Positions 17,327 to 28,500 of a stretch of DNA of 64,000 bases are shown one piece after another. The DNA comes from Sporomusa termitida (lineage in GTDB: Bacteria > Bacillota > Negativicutes > Sporomusales > Sporomusaceae): contig NZ_CP036259.1 of NCBI RefSeq assembly GCF_007641255.1, positions 1,302,001-1,366,000 on the forward strand, given 5' to 3'. The notes below the pieces were generated by a model. That model worked only from the letters and a program-made list of their open reading frames with translations, made no database searches and was not told the DNA's origin. Each line of letters starts with the position of its first letter. Within the stretch, counting starts at the first letter, position 1. The position numbers and the translations under genes are program-made.

Positions 17327-19067
17327 GATTATCGGCAGGATTTTACGACTTTCCGGCCAATATGCCGGGAGAATAAAACTGGCTTTTGTTGCCAGCATTT
17401 TTGAAGCCATCTTTACGCAGGTCCCTATTCTCGCGGTTTTATTTATCCTTATTAAACTGGTGTCCGGCGGTCTTGCGAGCCGCGATGCCTGGATTGCAGG
17501 CGCTGTTGTTGCCGCCAGCGTGGTATTACGGGCATTGTCCAAACGCCTGGTTGACGGCTTGCAGAGCAGCGCCGGGTACGAGATTTTTGCCGAAGAAAGA
17601 ATCAAGCTGGGCGATCATTTAAAAAGACTGCCGATGGGATATTTTTCTGAGGGGAATATTGGCAATATTACGGCGGTAATTACTTCGGATCTGGTTTTTA
17701 TCGAAGAACATTCCATGTCGGTGCTGGCCCGCGTTATTTCCATTTATTTAAGCGCGCCGATCGGCTGTATTATAATGACTGTTTTGGATTACAGAATCGG
17801 CATGATTGCAATCATTACCTTACTGTCGGCTTTTATTGCCCTGGAGAGGGTTCACAGGGTGGCCAAAAGGCAGACCGTGCTCAAACAAGAAAGCCAGTCC
17901 CGTCTGATTGGCGCCGTTCTTGAATATGTAAAAGGAATTTCCGTAATAAAAGCCTTCAATATGACCGGTCAACGGGGGGAGAAAATAAACCGGGAGTTTC
18001 AAAAGCACCGGGATATGTCTATCCGTTTTGAAGAAGAGTTTATTCCGCCCAGTCTGCGGTTTGACAGTTGCTTCGCCTGGGGAATAGGTCTTACCGTGCT
18101 GGCGGCCTGCTATTTTACCCTTAAGCAGACCATGGAATTGTCTTTTTTGTTGATGATGTTAATTTTTGTGTTTCAATTTTATCTTCCTTTTAAAATACTG
18201 GGGGTACTGGGCGTTATCATGCGAATTATGGAGGTTGCCCTTAACCGGTATGATGCCATCAAGCAAATAGCTATTATTGATGCCGACGGCAAGGATGTAA
18301 AACTGGCGCATTTCGCTATTGAGTTTAACAATGTTTCTTTTGCGTATGAGCGGGAAAAAGTGCTGCAGCAGGTTAGTTTCCGTATTCCGGAGCGCAGTAT
18401 GACGGCGCTTGTCGGCAAGTCCGGGAGCGGGAAAACAACCATTGCCAATTTGATCGCCCGGTTTTGGGATGTTCAGGAAGGCGAAGTCAAAATTGGCGGT
18501 GTGAATATAAAGGAAATGACCTGCGACAGTTTGCTCAAAAATATCAGTATGGTATTTCAACAAGTATACCTGTTTCACGATACGATATTGAATAACATCA
18601 AATTCGGCAAACCCGACGCTACCCAGGAAGAAGTAACAGCAGCCTGCCGGAAAGCCGGTTGTCATGATTTTATCATGGAGCTGGAACAAGGCTATGATAC
18701 CCTGGTGGGCGAAGGGGGCTCCTCCCTGTCCGGCGGGGAGAAGCAGCGCATTTCCATTGCCAGGGCCATTCTCAAGGATGCGCCGATTGTCCTGCTGGAT
18801 GAGGCCACGGCCAGTGTGGATCCCGATAATGAAAAGCATATCCAGGCGGCCATCAATGCGCTGGTTAAGGACAAGACGCTGGTGGTCATTGCCCACCGGT
18901 TGTCCACCATCAGGGAGGCTGACCAGATATTGGTCATTGATGACGGGAAAATTATCCAAAAAGGCGTTCATCAGGAACTAATTGCGGAAGAAGGCCAATA
19001 TTACGATTTTTGGCAGCGCCGCCTGCATGCGGGAAGCTGGAAAATCAGCAAGGCTTTACATTCATAG
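17319..19067 (+). CDS. ABC half-transporter, YbtQ/IrtB-like
   Basis: 582 residues with six membrane helices in the first 310, then a nucleotide-binding domain (GKSGSGKTT, LSGGEKQRI, IVLLDEATASVD, AHRLS). Partner of the preceding subunit, with which its gene overlaps by 8 bp. The N-terminal region lacks the extra siderophore-reducing domain of IrtA, so iron release would depend on another enzyme. The TonB receptor gene follows after 17 bp. The pair could also act as an exporter; uptake is inferred from context only. Confidence 0.88.
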   Translation: MLRIIGRILRLSGQYAGRIKLAFVASIFEAIFTQVPILAVLFILIKLVSGGLASRDAWIAGAVVAASVVLRALSKRLVDGLQSSAGYEIFAEERIKLGDHLKRLPMGYFSEGNIGNITAVITSDLVFIEEHSMSVLARVISIYLSAPIGCIIMTVLDYRIGMIAIITLLSAFIALERVHRVAKRQTVLKQESQSRLIGAVLEYVKGISVIKAFNMTGQRGEKINREFQKHRDMSIRFEEEFIPPSLRFDSCFAWGIGLTVLAACYFTLKQTMELSFLLMMLIFVFQFYLPFKILGVLGVIMRIMEVALNRYDAIKQIAIIDADGKDVKLAHFAIEFNNVSFAYEREKVLQQVSFRIPERSMTALVGKSGSGKTTIANLIARFWDVQEGEVKIGGVNIKEMTCDSLLKNISMVFQQVYLFHDTILNNIKFGKPDATQEEVTAACRKAGCHDFIMELEQGYDTLVGEGGSSLSGGEKQRISIARAILKDAPIVLLDEATASVDPDNEKHIQAAINALVKDKTLVVIAHRLSTIREADQILVIDDGKIIQKGVHQELIAEEGQYYDFWQRRLHAGSWKISKALHS

Positions 19068-19084
19068 AGGGGGAGTAGGGAAGT

Positions 19085-21043
19085 ATGGGTAAGAGGAAAA
19101 GGCAAAAACAGATATTGCTCATGGTGCTGAGCGGGGTACTGCTGTTGGGCGTGCCGGCGCAGGCGACCGCGGAGGAAGTGGAAGAGGCGGAATTCAGCCT
19201 GGAAGAATATGTGGTGACGGCCAGCCGTATGCCGACCAAGGTATCGGAAACCGCCGCCAATGTAACGGTGGTCAGCCGGGAGGAGATTGAAAAAAAGAAC
19301 ATTACCAGCGTCGCCGAGGCCTTGAATCAGGCCGGCGTTAATGTGACTGTAGAGGGCGGCAGTGTGGGAGACAGTTCTTCCATAATCCTCAACGGTGACA
19401 GCCGGGTGGTTATTCTGGTGGACGGCCGCCGGATCAGCTCGGAGCAGCGGACGGATAACCTGGCCGCCGGTTACAGTCTGGGGATGGTGCCCGATCTGAG
19501 CAATGTGGAAAGAATTGAAGTAGTGCGGGGCGCGGCCTCCTCGCTTTACGGCAGTTCCGGGGTTGGCGGTGTTATTAATATTATTACCCGTAAAGGAGCG
19601 GAAAATCGTACGTTGGCTTCGACCGAATTCGGCAGCTGGGGTTCCAGGCGCTACAATCTGCAAACCGGCGGCACGAGCGGCGATATCAGCTATATGGTAA
19701 CGGCCGGGCGGTGGACGCAGGATCATTATGAATACAAAGACCCGCTTACCGGCCGGGTTGTTACTATGCCCAACAGTGATTTCAGCAGAGAGAACGCCTC
19801 GGTCCGCCTCGACAAGGATTTCGGCGGCAACCGGACCCTGACTTTTTACTTTGATCACTTGCGGGAGGATGCCGGCTCGCCGATATCCAAGCCGGGACTA
19901 GGTATGGCGGGTTACGAATTTTTCCGCCCTGACTCCAACCGTCAGATCACCCAGAATAATGTGTCGCTGGCCTACCGCTGGCAGCAGGGAGAAAAAGTGA
20001 CCAACAACCTGCAGCTTTACCGCAATCATTACAAGCTGCGCTGGGCCAACATTCTTCCGGGTTCTCTGTCTATTTACATCAGTGAGGACGACGGCCTGGA
20101 ATGGAATCAGACCCGAAAATTGAGCGACCGCCATACCCTGCTGGGCGGGGTTGAGTACCGCAATTCCTATGTCGACAATCGGGAAATCGACTACGTTAAC
20201 ACTAAAATGCGCAATTTGGGACTGTTCCTGGAAGACCGCTGGAGCTGGGATTCCCGTTGGACTTTCACCGGCGGCGTGCGTTACGATGACGCCAGTGAAT
20301 ATGACAGTGAATCGACGATGCGGATGAGCCTTAACCGGAAAATCAATGAAGACACCAATGTCTATCTGTCCTGGGGCGAGGTGTTCAGGGGGCCTAATGC
20401 GGTTGACTTATTCAGACCGGATGATCCAAGTTACCGGCGCAACCCCAATCTTAAACCGGAGAGCGGACATACCACCACCCTGGGCGCCAACACCAGACTG
20501 CCCGGCGGAACCAAAATCCAGGCCAGCCTGTTCAGCAGCTATTTAAAGAATGCTTTCGCCTGGGATATTATTTTTGTCGATCCAACTACCTATTACAGTC
20601 AAACAGTTAACAAAGCAAAACAGAAAAAGCGGGGGCTTGACCTGATGGTGACACAGCCGCTGGCTGAGCACTGGGATCTGACCGCCGGCTATTCATACCT
20701 GCAGGTCAGGGAGAATAACCAGGACGGACAGGGGTATCTGGCGGATGCTACCAACAGCAATCCCAATATGTATCGTCTTGGACTTGGCTATCACAACGAT
20801 GCCTGGAATGTCAATGTTTCCCTTCGCGGCGCCACCGGCCGCAGCCTGGAGACCTTTACCTCCAAACAGTACTGGGTAACCGATATTGCGGCCAGCTATC
20901 AGGTCAATCCCGATGTCAAGGTGTATACCAAGGTCTATAATCTGGCCAACCGGGCCTATGAAACCTTATATCTGTTTGAAACGGTCGGAACCCAGCCTAT
21001 GGCTTCCCGGCAAGTGGTTTTCGGCGTGGAAGGCCGGCTGTAG
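19085..21043 (+). CDS. TonB-dependent outer-membrane receptor (FyuA/FptA-like role)
   Basis: 652 residues. A signal peptide with a hydrophobic core (ILLMVLSGVLLLGV) and probable cleavage after AQATA is followed by a TonB-box-like EYVVTASR. A plug domain runs to about residue 170 (VVILVDGRRISSEQRT, IEVVRGAASSLYGSSGVGGV), and a 22-strand-type barrel follows. Length fits a small siderophore or cobalamin-class receptor. It implies an outer membrane, hence a diderm. The protein ends VFGVEGRL, without the usual C-terminal aromatic residue. It is cotranscribed with the two ABC half-transporters and most likely takes up the ferric form of the product made by the downstream NRPS genes. Confidence 0.92.
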   Translation: MGKRKRQKQILLMVLSGVLLLGVPAQATAEEVEEAEFSLEEYVVTASRMPTKVSETAANVTVVSREEIEKKNITSVAEALNQAGVNVTVEGGSVGDSSSIILNGDSRVVILVDGRRISSEQRTDNLAAGYSLGMVPDLSNVERIEVVRGAASSLYGSSGVGGVINIITRKGAENRTLASTEFGSWGSRRYNLQTGGTSGDISYMVTAGRWTQDHYEYKDPLTGRVVTMPNSDFSRENASVRLDKDFGGNRTLTFYFDHLREDAGSPISKPGLGMAGYEFFRPDSNRQITQNNVSLAYRWQQGEKVTNNLQLYRNHYKLRWANILPGSLSIYISEDDGLEWNQTRKLSDRHTLLGGVEYRNSYVDNREIDYVNTKMRNLGLFLEDRWSWDSRWTFTGGVRYDDASEYDSESTMRMSLNRKINEDTNVYLSWGEVFRGPNAVDLFRPDDPSYRRNPNLKPESGHTTTLGANTRLPGGTKIQASLFSSYLKNAFAWDIIFVDPTTYYSQTVNKAKQKKRGLDLMVTQPLAEHWDLTAGYSYLQVRENNQDGQGYLADATNSNPNMYRLGLGYHNDAWNVNVSLRGATGRSLETFTSKQYWVTDIAASYQVNPDVKVYTKVYNLANRAYETLYLFETVGTQPMASRQVVFGVEGRL

Positions 21044-21076
21044 CAAACTTGCAAGCGGCAGGGGGGGCGATTTGTA

Positions 21077-21829
21077 GTGGATACATGGTTTTCGCGTCTG
21101 ATGGCGGCGCCACTGCCGCCGCCCCGGCCGGGGGCGGCGGCAGTGGCGCTTGCCGGGGTGCACAAGGTATTTGTGACCGGTGCCGGAGAGTTCACGGCTT
21201 TACAAGAAGTAAACCTGCAGGTGGCGCCAGGCGAGTTTGTGGCTGTGGTCGGGAAATCAGGCAGCGGCAAATCTACATTGATTAACATGATTACCGGCAT
21301 TGACCGGCCCAGCGGCGGGGAAGTATGGGTGGCAGGAACGCCGGTGCATACTCTGACCGAGAACCAAACCGCCGTATGGCGGGGCCGGACCCTGGGCGTG
21401 GTGTTTCAATTTTTTCAATTATTGCCGACACTGACGGCGCTGGAAAATGTCATGCTGCCTATGGATTTTTGTCATGTCTATGAAAAATCGGCACGGCCGG
21501 AGCGGGCGCTTGCATTATTGGAGCTGGTCGGTGTTAGTGCTCAGGCCGGCAAGCTGCCGGCCACTCTGTCGGGCGGGCAGCAGCAGCGGGTGGCTATAGC
21601 CCGGTCATTGGCCAATGACCCGCCGCTGTTGGTGGCAGATGAACCGACAGGTAATCTGGACAGCCGGACAGCAGCGGCCGTGCTTGCCCTTTTCCAGGGA
21701 CTGGCCCGGGCCGGCAAAACCATTGTTATGGTTACCCATGACCAGGATATTGCCCGCCAAAGCAGCCGGATTATTACGGTAGCCGAGGGCCGAGTCGTGC
21801 CGGTTGGCGAAGGCGGGGGTCCAGCGTGA
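21077..21829 (+). CDS. ABC transporter ATPase, MacB/LolD type
   Basis: 250 residues with [18 protein letters not shown] and [13 protein letters not shown], the last being diagnostic for the MacB/LolD/FtsE class. A proline-rich N-terminal extension (about residues 1-25) precedes the cassette. The GTG start follows a G-rich ribosome binding site, and the gene overlaps the permease gene by four bases (GTGA). It works with the permease and adaptor encoded next. Comparable PvdRT-type sets secrete or recycle siderophores in proteobacteria, so a role in moving the product out of the periplasm is plausible. Confidence 0.9.
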   Translation: MDTWFSRLMAAPLPPPRPGAAAVALAGVHKVFVTGAGEFTALQEVNLQVAPGEFVAVVGKSGSGKSTLINMITGIDRPSGGEVWVAGTPVHTLTENQTAVWRGRTLGVVFQFFQLLPTLTALENVMLPMDFCHVYEKSARPERALALLELVGVSAQAGKLPATLSGGQQQRVAIARSLANDPPLLVADEPTGNLDSRTAAAVLALFQGLARAGKTIVMVTHDQDIARQSSRIITVAEGRVVPVGEGGGPA

Positions 21830-24258
21830 GCAGATCTCTGTTGCTATCGCCGCGCTGGCGCAAAGTCTGGGCTGATCTGGCAGGGAACAAGCTGCGGACC
21901 TTGCTGGTGGTGTTATCCATTACAGTCGGCGTGTTTGCCGTCGGGATGGTGTACAGCTCCTACCTGATGTTTCAGCGGGATCTGGCGGGCAGCTGGGGAG
22001 CGGCTTCACCGGCCGATGTCAGCTTGTATGCCGATCCTTTTGACGAGGAACTCATTGACAGCATTCGCAGTTTGCGAGGCGTCAGGGAGGCCGACGGCCG
22101 GTTCAATGCGGACGTAAGGGTGCGCACCGCCGGCGGCGAGTGGCGGCAAATGTGGCTGACCGCCATTCCGGACTATATTAAACAAAAGGTGAATGTGGTA
22201 CGTCCCGAGTCAGGCTCCTGGCCGCCGGGGGACGGCGATGTCCTTCTGGAGCGGTCGTCCGTAACCCAACTGGGTATGGTCGAGGGGAGCCGCATTCTGG
22301 TGGAAACCGCCGCCGGCAATAAACGGTTGCTCAAGATAACCGGGATCGTATATGATTCCAGTCAGCTTCCCAGCCTGTTCAGCGGCCGTGCTTACGGCTA
22401 CATCGATATGGATACCCTGGAAAAACTGGACGAAGAGCGGCGCCTCAACCAGGTGAACCTGGTGGTTGAACCCTGGGTGCTGCAGGGTAAAGAGAAGGCC
22501 CCTATTGAGGCGGTAGGACGGCGGGCTTTCAGCAAACTGGAGCAGGGAAATACGACGGTAACCTGGTTTCTGGTTAACAAACCCGGCGAACATCTTATGC
22601 ACGGACCAATCAGTGCCATCCTTCTGCTGCTGGCAGTAATGGGAGTTTTATCACTGCTGTTGAGCACTTTTTTGCTGGTCAATACCGTCGCGGCCATTTT
22701 GACACAGCAGGTGCGGCAACTGGGAATTATGAAGGCCATTGGGGCGCAGCGGAACCAACTGCTCCGGATGTATCTGACGCTTGTGGGAGCGTACGGTATC
22801 CTGGCCCTGGTGGTGGCCGCCCCGCTGGGCGCCCTGGCGGCCAGCGCCCTGACCGGCTTTATGGCCGGGATGTTTAATTTTGATTCCGGCGGCCTGGAAT
22901 TTCCGGGCCGAGTGCTCCTGCTGGAAACAGCGGTAGCGCTCGGGGGGCCGCTTGCCGCCGCCCTGTGGCCGGTTTGGCAGGGAACGGGCCGCACTGTGCG
23001 GGAGGCTATCAGCGACTACGGGATTGGCGGCGTGGTGCCCGGCGGGCGCTTTGACCGCTGCCTGGACGCTGGACTGGCCAAACTGAAAGAATTGCCCCGG
23101 CCGGTAGTGCTGTCTTTACGGAACACCTTCCGGCAGCGGGGCCGTCTGGTGCTTACGCTGCTTACGCTGACTATGGCCGGTACGGCGTTTATGGCGGTAT
23201 TTTCCCTGCGGGCCGCCTTATATGCGGGTCTGGAACAGACCCTGGATTATTACCGTTACGATGTTATGGTGCAATTTACCGAAAGTTACCGGACGAACCG
23301 CATTGACCAGGCGGTAATGCGGGTACCTGGGGTAAAGGCCGCCGAGGTCTGGGGTTATACTCCCGGCAGAATATTGCGGGATGAACGGAAGGAATCGGAG
23401 AATGCGGCCAGCAGCGAAGTAACCGTTTTAGCGCCACCGGTCGATACAGAGATTATCCGGCCGGTAATTCGCTCTGGGCGCTGGCTTGTCCCGGGCGATG
23501 AGAATGCGCTGGTGGTGGATACCACAACGGTGAACGACAATCCGCAACTGACGGTCGGTGCGCCGGCGGTTGTAAAAATAGGCGATCATAAACTGCGGCT
23601 TACGGTGGTGGGCATTGCGCAGGGCGTGTTGGAAGGGACCTACGTGTATGCCCCGTACGGTTGGCTGAGCGGGGCGATACAGGAGGCCGGCCGGGCTCGT
23701 TCGGTACAAATTGTGGCTACAGACAGCGCGCCGCAGGCGCAGAAAACTCTGGGGCGCGCTGTGGATGAACATCTGAAACGTCAGGGGCTGAAGGTTAAAC
23801 GGGTAACTCCTGTTTTTGAAACCAAGCAGCGTATTCAACAACGGAATGGTATATTGATTGCCTTTCTTCTGATTATGGTCGTACTGTTGGCTGTTGTGGG
23901 CGCATTGGGACTGGCAGGCTCCCTTGGTCTCAATGTGCTGGAACGGACGCGGGAAATTGGTGTGATGCGAGCCATCGGTGCCTCCAGTCTGGATATCGCC
24001 CGGGTGTTTGTGCTGGAAGCCCTGTGCATTGGCCTGATTAGCTGGCTGGCGGGAGCGCTGCTGGCCGTGCCTATGGCCGCGCTGCTTGCGCACCAGGTTG
24101 GCCTGCTGTTTTTCCATTATCCATTAGATTTTTATTTCAGTTTTACGGGAGTAGGCATCTGGTTGGGGGTGTCGGTCACGCTGTCGCTGCTGGCCAGCCT
24201 GTTGCCGGCCTGGAACGCGGCCAGAATGAGCGTACGGGAGGTGCTTAACTATGAATAA
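21826..24258 (+). CDS. ABC transporter permease with two FtsX/MacB domains
   Basis: 810 residues. A membrane helix near the N-terminus ([20 protein letters not shown]) is followed by a large periplasmic domain (about 50-250) and FtsX helices (265-400). A second copy of the same plan follows: helix at about 440-460, periplasmic part, and FtsX helices 680-805 with [18 protein letters not shown]. Two-fold permeases of this type move molecules mechanically from the periplasm and do not pump from the cytoplasm. GTG start overlaps the ATPase stop, and the end overlaps the adaptor gene by 8 bp. Confidence 0.88.
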   Translation: MSRSLLLSPRWRKVWADLAGNKLRTLLVVLSITVGVFAVGMVYSSYLMFQRDLAGSWGAASPADVSLYADPFDEELIDSIRSLRGVREADGRFNADVRVRTAGGEWRQMWLTAIPDYIKQKVNVVRPESGSWPPGDGDVLLERSSVTQLGMVEGSRILVETAAGNKRLLKITGIVYDSSQLPSLFSGRAYGYIDMDTLEKLDEERRLNQVNLVVEPWVLQGKEKAPIEAVGRRAFSKLEQGNTTVTWFLVNKPGEHLMHGPISAILLLLAVMGVLSLLLSTFLLVNTVAAILTQQVRQLGIMKAIGAQRNQLLRMYLTLVGAYGILALVVAAPLGALAASALTGFMAGMFNFDSGGLEFPGRVLLLETAVALGGPLAAALWPVWQGTGRTVREAISDYGIGGVVPGGRFDRCLDAGLAKLKELPRPVVLSLRNTFRQRGRLVLTLLTLTMAGTAFMAVFSLRAALYAGLEQTLDYYRYDVMVQFTESYRTNRIDQAVMRVPGVKAAEVWGYTPGRILRDERKESENAASSEVTVLAPPVDTEIIRPVIRSGRWLVPGDENALVVDTTTVNDNPQLTVGAPAVVKIGDHKLRLTVVGIAQGVLEGTYVYAPYGWLSGAIQEAGRARSVQIVATDSAPQAQKTLGRAVDEHLKRQGLKVKRVTPVFETKQRIQQRNGILIAFLLIMVVLLAVVGALGLAGSLGLNVLERTREIGVMRAIGASSLDIARVFVLEALCIGLISWLAGALLAVPMAALLAHQVGLLFFHYPLDFYFSFTGVGIWLGVSVTLSLLASLLPAWNAARMSVREVLNYE

Positions 24259-25198
24259 TAGCGGGCCAACAGGAAAAAAAACCGGCTTCAGCAAGCTGGT
24301 TTTAGCAGCAGCAAGCAGCTTGATCAAAGGCCGCCGGCTGCCGGTGGTTCTGCTTTTGACGGTGATTATAGCCGGTATATGGTGGCTGAGCCAGGAGCGG
24401 CAGGCTGCAAAACAGGAACTGCCGCCGGTTAAGGCGGATGAGAGGGTGCTGGCCGAAGGTATTGTCTTTCCGGTGCGTTATGCGCAGATGGTGATGCCGG
24501 TAGACGGCACCATCGGTGAAGTGTTGGTCGAGGAAGGGGAGCGGGTCAGGACCGGACAGCCGCTAATCTGGCTGGTACGCCAGGATTATCAGGCCCGGGT
24601 GGGCAGCGCCCGGGCCGATGTAAGCCGGGCTGACGCCGCTGTGAAACAGGCTAGGGTTAATGTGGCGGACACGGAGCGGGAACTTGAGCGGCAACTGCGT
24701 CTAGACCAGGCCGGAGCCACCTCCCGGCAGCAGCTTGATCAGGCCCGGACCGCCGCCGAGCGTAGCCGGGCCGCTTTGTCCCAGGCAGAGGCCGATCTAA
24801 AGACCCAGGAAAGTTTGCTGGTGGAGGCCGAAAGCTTACTGGATAAGACCGAATTACGGGCACCAATCGATGGTACGGTGGCCTATCTGGATGTAAAAGT
24901 CGGGGAACATGCCGCCAGCGGGACGGTGCTGGTGCGGATCGCCAACGAGGCGGCCTGGGAAGTGCGGAGCGATGATTTGACCGAATTAATGATTGCCAAG
25001 GTACAACCCGGCGATGTGGCGCTGATGACCTTTGACGGCATTCCGGAGCTGGAGATCCCCGGCCGGGTCAAGTTTATCCGGCCCTATGGGGAAAAAAAGC
25101 GGGGGGATATTACGTATACGGTGACCATTGACCCGGAACGCTGGGATGACCGCCTGCGCTGGAACATGACTGCCCAAATCGCCATCAGCGGCCGGTGA
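24251..25198 (+). CDS. Periplasmic adaptor protein (HlyD/MacA-like)
   Basis: 315 residues. One N-terminal membrane helix (VVLLLTVIIAGIWWLS) anchors it to the inner membrane. A lipoyl half-motif (MVMPVDGTIGEVLVEEGERV) leads into a coiled coil with many Ala, Arg and Gln (about residues 110-195), then the second lipoyl half (LRAPIDGTVAYLDVKVGEHA) and a beta-barrel domain. It would bridge the MacB-like permease and an outer-membrane channel; no TolC-like gene is present in the window. A strong terminator at 25306 separates it from the NRPS run. Confidence 0.88.
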   Translation: MNNSGPTGKKTGFSKLVLAAASSLIKGRRLPVVLLLTVIIAGIWWLSQERQAAKQELPPVKADERVLAEGIVFPVRYAQMVMPVDGTIGEVLVEEGERVRTGQPLIWLVRQDYQARVGSARADVSRADAAVKQARVNVADTERELERQLRLDQAGATSRQQLDQARTAAERSRAALSQAEADLKTQESLLVEAESLLDKTELRAPIDGTVAYLDVKVGEHAASGTVLVRIANEAAWEVRSDDLTELMIAKVQPGDVALMTFDGIPELEIPGRVKFIRPYGEKKRGDITYTVTIDPERWDDRLRWNMTAQIAISGR

Positions 25199-25305
25199 AT
25201 ATGGCCTATAATAGGTTGAGCCATAAGGAAATGCAGCAGAAAATCTTCGCTGCGCGCTATAGAAGTCATAAGAAGAAAGCACCGAAAAGGTTTTCTGCCT
25301 GGAGT

Positions 25306-25349
25306 GAATTGATGCAGCCTCTTGTATTAAGGCTGCATCAATTCTTTTT
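25306..25349 (+). terminator. Rho-independent terminator after the adaptor gene
   Basis: GAATTGATGCAGCC pairs perfectly with GGCTGCATCAATTC (14 bp) and is followed by TTTTT. Confidence 0.9.
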
Positions 25350-25373
25350 ACCATAGTAACAATCCTTTTTGCC
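25344..25373 (+). promoter_or_regulatory. Putative AraC-type operator (direct repeat), NRPS run
   Basis: CTTTTTACC (25344-25352) and CTTTTTGCC (25365-25373) are direct repeats with starts 21 bp apart. The weak -10-like TAACAT (25399-25404) begins 25 nt after the second. The first repeat overlaps the T-run of the terminator. Confidence 0.5.
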
Positions 25374-25415
25374 GTAGCAGTATATAGTAAATATATGGTA
25401 ACATATTCCTTGTGG

Positions 25416-25430
25416 AGATAATGATTATCA
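25416..25430. promoter_or_regulatory. Fur box upstream of the NRPS run
   Basis: AGATAATGATTATCA matches TGATAATNATTATCA at 14 of 15 positions; the extended 19-mer GATAATGATTATCAATATC (25417-25435) matches the classical Fur box at 17 of 19. It lies downstream of the putative -10, about 90 bp before the NRPS start codon. Confidence 0.85.
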
Positions 25431-25520
25431 ATATCAATAAAAACGTTTGCTTTAACAAAAGAGCAGAACTATTGTTTGCTGATTTAGGATTATCAAATCA
25501 CAAGGAGGAATGGCAAGATA

Positions 25521-28500
25521 ATGTCGCGGACGGAAGCATTCATGAATATAGGGTACAAAGGTTGCCACGCTGTTTCGCAATCGGACCCTCAAAACGCCGG
25601 GACGGTTAATGAAAAAATTTCTGTTAGCCGCAATGAATGCACAATTGGCAGGAGCAAATGGCAGGAAATTGAAAAACACGCACATCTTTATCGGGTTTCC
25701 TTATTGTCGGTATTATTGACAGCCTTTGCCGAAATAGTGGGCAGGTGGAATTCCGGTTGTGAACTGACTGTGATTATAAACGGTGTCGGCAGTGAAGCGG
25801 ATGGTGGGGTGAAGGCGGCACAGCAGGTAGTTTTCCGCCCTATGCCTGGCAAGTGCTGGCTTGAGGTATGCCGCAGGACTGAACGGCAAATAGAGAAAAT
25901 GGCGAGCCGGGGCAAGGCTGCGGTCTCAGACATGCAACACAATACTGGGGAAGATAGCTGGAACAACCGGAAAGCCAGTGTTGTTTTTTCCAATAGCCTA
26001 TCAGCGCTTAACAGTTTTTCTGCCGGGAAACCTGGGAATGCGCTTGCCGACTGTAATGAGAATTATGATTCGGGAGCAGTGAAACTCAATGTTGGCCTGC
26101 ATTGCCGGGTATTTGAGCAGGATGAGGGTATTGGCATTGTTTGGGAAGCAGATGAGCAATATTTTCCTCAGTACCTGTCTGTTGCTATGCTGGAAGCCTA
26201 TTATCAGCTCCTGAACTGGCTGGCCGGGGAAACCTGGGAAATGCCGGTTCCCGATCTGCTTCCTGATAAGCAGAGAGCGATGCGGACGAAAACGAATGAT
26301 ACGCGTGCTCCAGTTAAAGACCTATGTATTCATCAGGAATTTTTTGTGCATGCCCGGCGGCATCCCGAACGCGAGGCCCTGCTATGGACAGCGAATACAA
26401 TGAGGCGGAGTATGACCTATGGCGAGCTAGCCGACAAGGCCCTCCGGCTGGCAGCGCTTTTGGTGGAAAAAGGTATTAAAACAGGAGAAACTGTTGCTGT
26501 AACCCTGTTAAAAGGACCAGCGCAGGTGATCGCCGTCTTAGCCGTACTGGCGGCGGGCGCGGTATATGTTCCGATCGGCGTTGACCAGCCTGAAAAACGC
26601 CAGCGCCGGATTTGCAAAATCGGTAGAATACGGTATTTGATTGCTGATCATACGAAGGCTGGGATGCTTGACGGACAGGGCGAAATTGCCGCTATTTCAG
26701 TTGATGAGGCCGATGAGCTGCTGCCGTTGCCGCAACCTGTTTTGGTAAATCCGGATGAGCTGGCTTACCTTATTTTTACTTCCGGGTCGACCGGCGAGCC
26801 AAAAGGCGTGGAAATTACGCATAAATCCGCTATCAATACCATTCTGGATATTAATGCACGTTTTTCCGTAAATCAATTTGATCGGGTATTTGCCGTATCC
26901 GCTCTTGATTTTGATCTTTCTGTTTACGATGTATTTGGTTTGCTTTCTGCCGGCGGCGCAGTTGTTCTGCCTGATGAAGCTGTCAGGCGGGAAGCGCCGG
27001 TTTGGTTTGACCTTATTCATCAAATGCAGGTGACGGTCTGGAATTCGGTACCGGCGCTTATGGATATGCTGCTGTTTGCTGCCGGCGAGAAGAGGCTGCC
27101 GGATTCGTTACGTCTTGTACTTGTATCCGGAGACTGGGTTGGCTTGGATATCCACGGCCGGTTGCGGGAAAAAACACAGAAGTGCCGTTTGGTTGCGCTC
27201 GGCGGGGCAACAGAAGCTGCTATATGGTCAAATTTTTTTGAGATTGAGTTTGTCCGTCCATCCTGGAAATCTATCCCTTACGGAAAACCTTTACAAAATC
27301 AATGCTTCCGCGTTGTGGACAGGCTTGGACGCGACTGCCCGGATATGGTGGTTGGTGAATTATGGATTGGCGGTGCAGGCGTGGCGCGCGGTTACCGGGG
27401 AGATCCCGTATTAACAAACGAAAAATTCATTGATATACGAAATAAGCGGTGGTATCGTACGGGCGATATGGGGCGCTACCGGCCTGACGGAAATATTGAA
27501 TTTCTCGGCAGGGCGGATCAGCAGATGAAACTGAGAGGATTCCGGATTGAACCAGGTGAAATTGAAACTGTTCTGTGTCAGTATCCGGGAATTAGCCAGG
27601 CGGTTGCGACTGTTGCTGACGATGGCGCGACGAAGCAGCTTTGTGCCGCGGTTGTCGCCGAGCCGGTCCCGGTACTTTATAGTGTTGCCGCGGTAGGTCC
27701 TGATGCATACCCTGATGAACTGCGAGATTTATCGCGGGAAATACAGTCGAAAGTTGCTGAAGCTCTGATGGCAGAAATCCTTAATTTTGCTCAATTGTCA
27801 GGGGCTGTAACAGAAAATCCGCGCTTTATGGAGGTGTTGCCAGTTGCTGACGAATATAGGCCTTTACTCAGGATGTGGCTCCAATGGCTCGAAACACGGC
27901 AGGTGATCTATCGCAGGCAGGACAGGATACTTCCTGGTCCCCGAATCCGCGAGGCTTTGCAATATGCCGAAAATTTAAAATCGGATACAGCGTATTTTGT
28001 GCATCAGCATGACCCTGGTTTTTGGCGGATAGGCAGACGCTTGTTTGCGCGTCTGGATATCTACCGGGCGATTTTGGGCGGCGAGGTTTCTCCTGCTATT
28101 TTGCTTGATGATGAACTCCTGTCACCGGAAAGTCTGGCTTTGGGGGATCGGGGAACAATTGAGGGAATACGGGTGATTGCTGAAAACATTCGGCTTCTGG
28201 CCCGGACTGCCGGCAGCTCGGTGCGAGTGGCACTGATTAACGGGCGTAGCGGTATGGCGGCATTCAAGCTGCTTGAAATGCTTGATCCCCAGGATATCCG
28301 CTTCACTTTTTTCGATTCTCAGCCGGCAATGATGGAAACGGCGAGAAGACGTTTTTCCTCATTGTTTCATACGGTTTCGTGCCAAAAGTTGCCGGATGGG
28401 AATGTCCCGGCACAACTCCGGTACTCATTTGACGCAGTGTTAGCGATCAATTCCTTACATCGTTACCGGGAGCCTCAGCAGGGCGTTGCTTATGCTTCCT

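Noticed and set aside
18159-19858. Minus-strand frames of 270 and 285 codons across the YbtQ-like and TonB genes
   Set aside because: They are antisense shadows of well-conserved plus-strand genes with clear motifs and ribosome binding sites.
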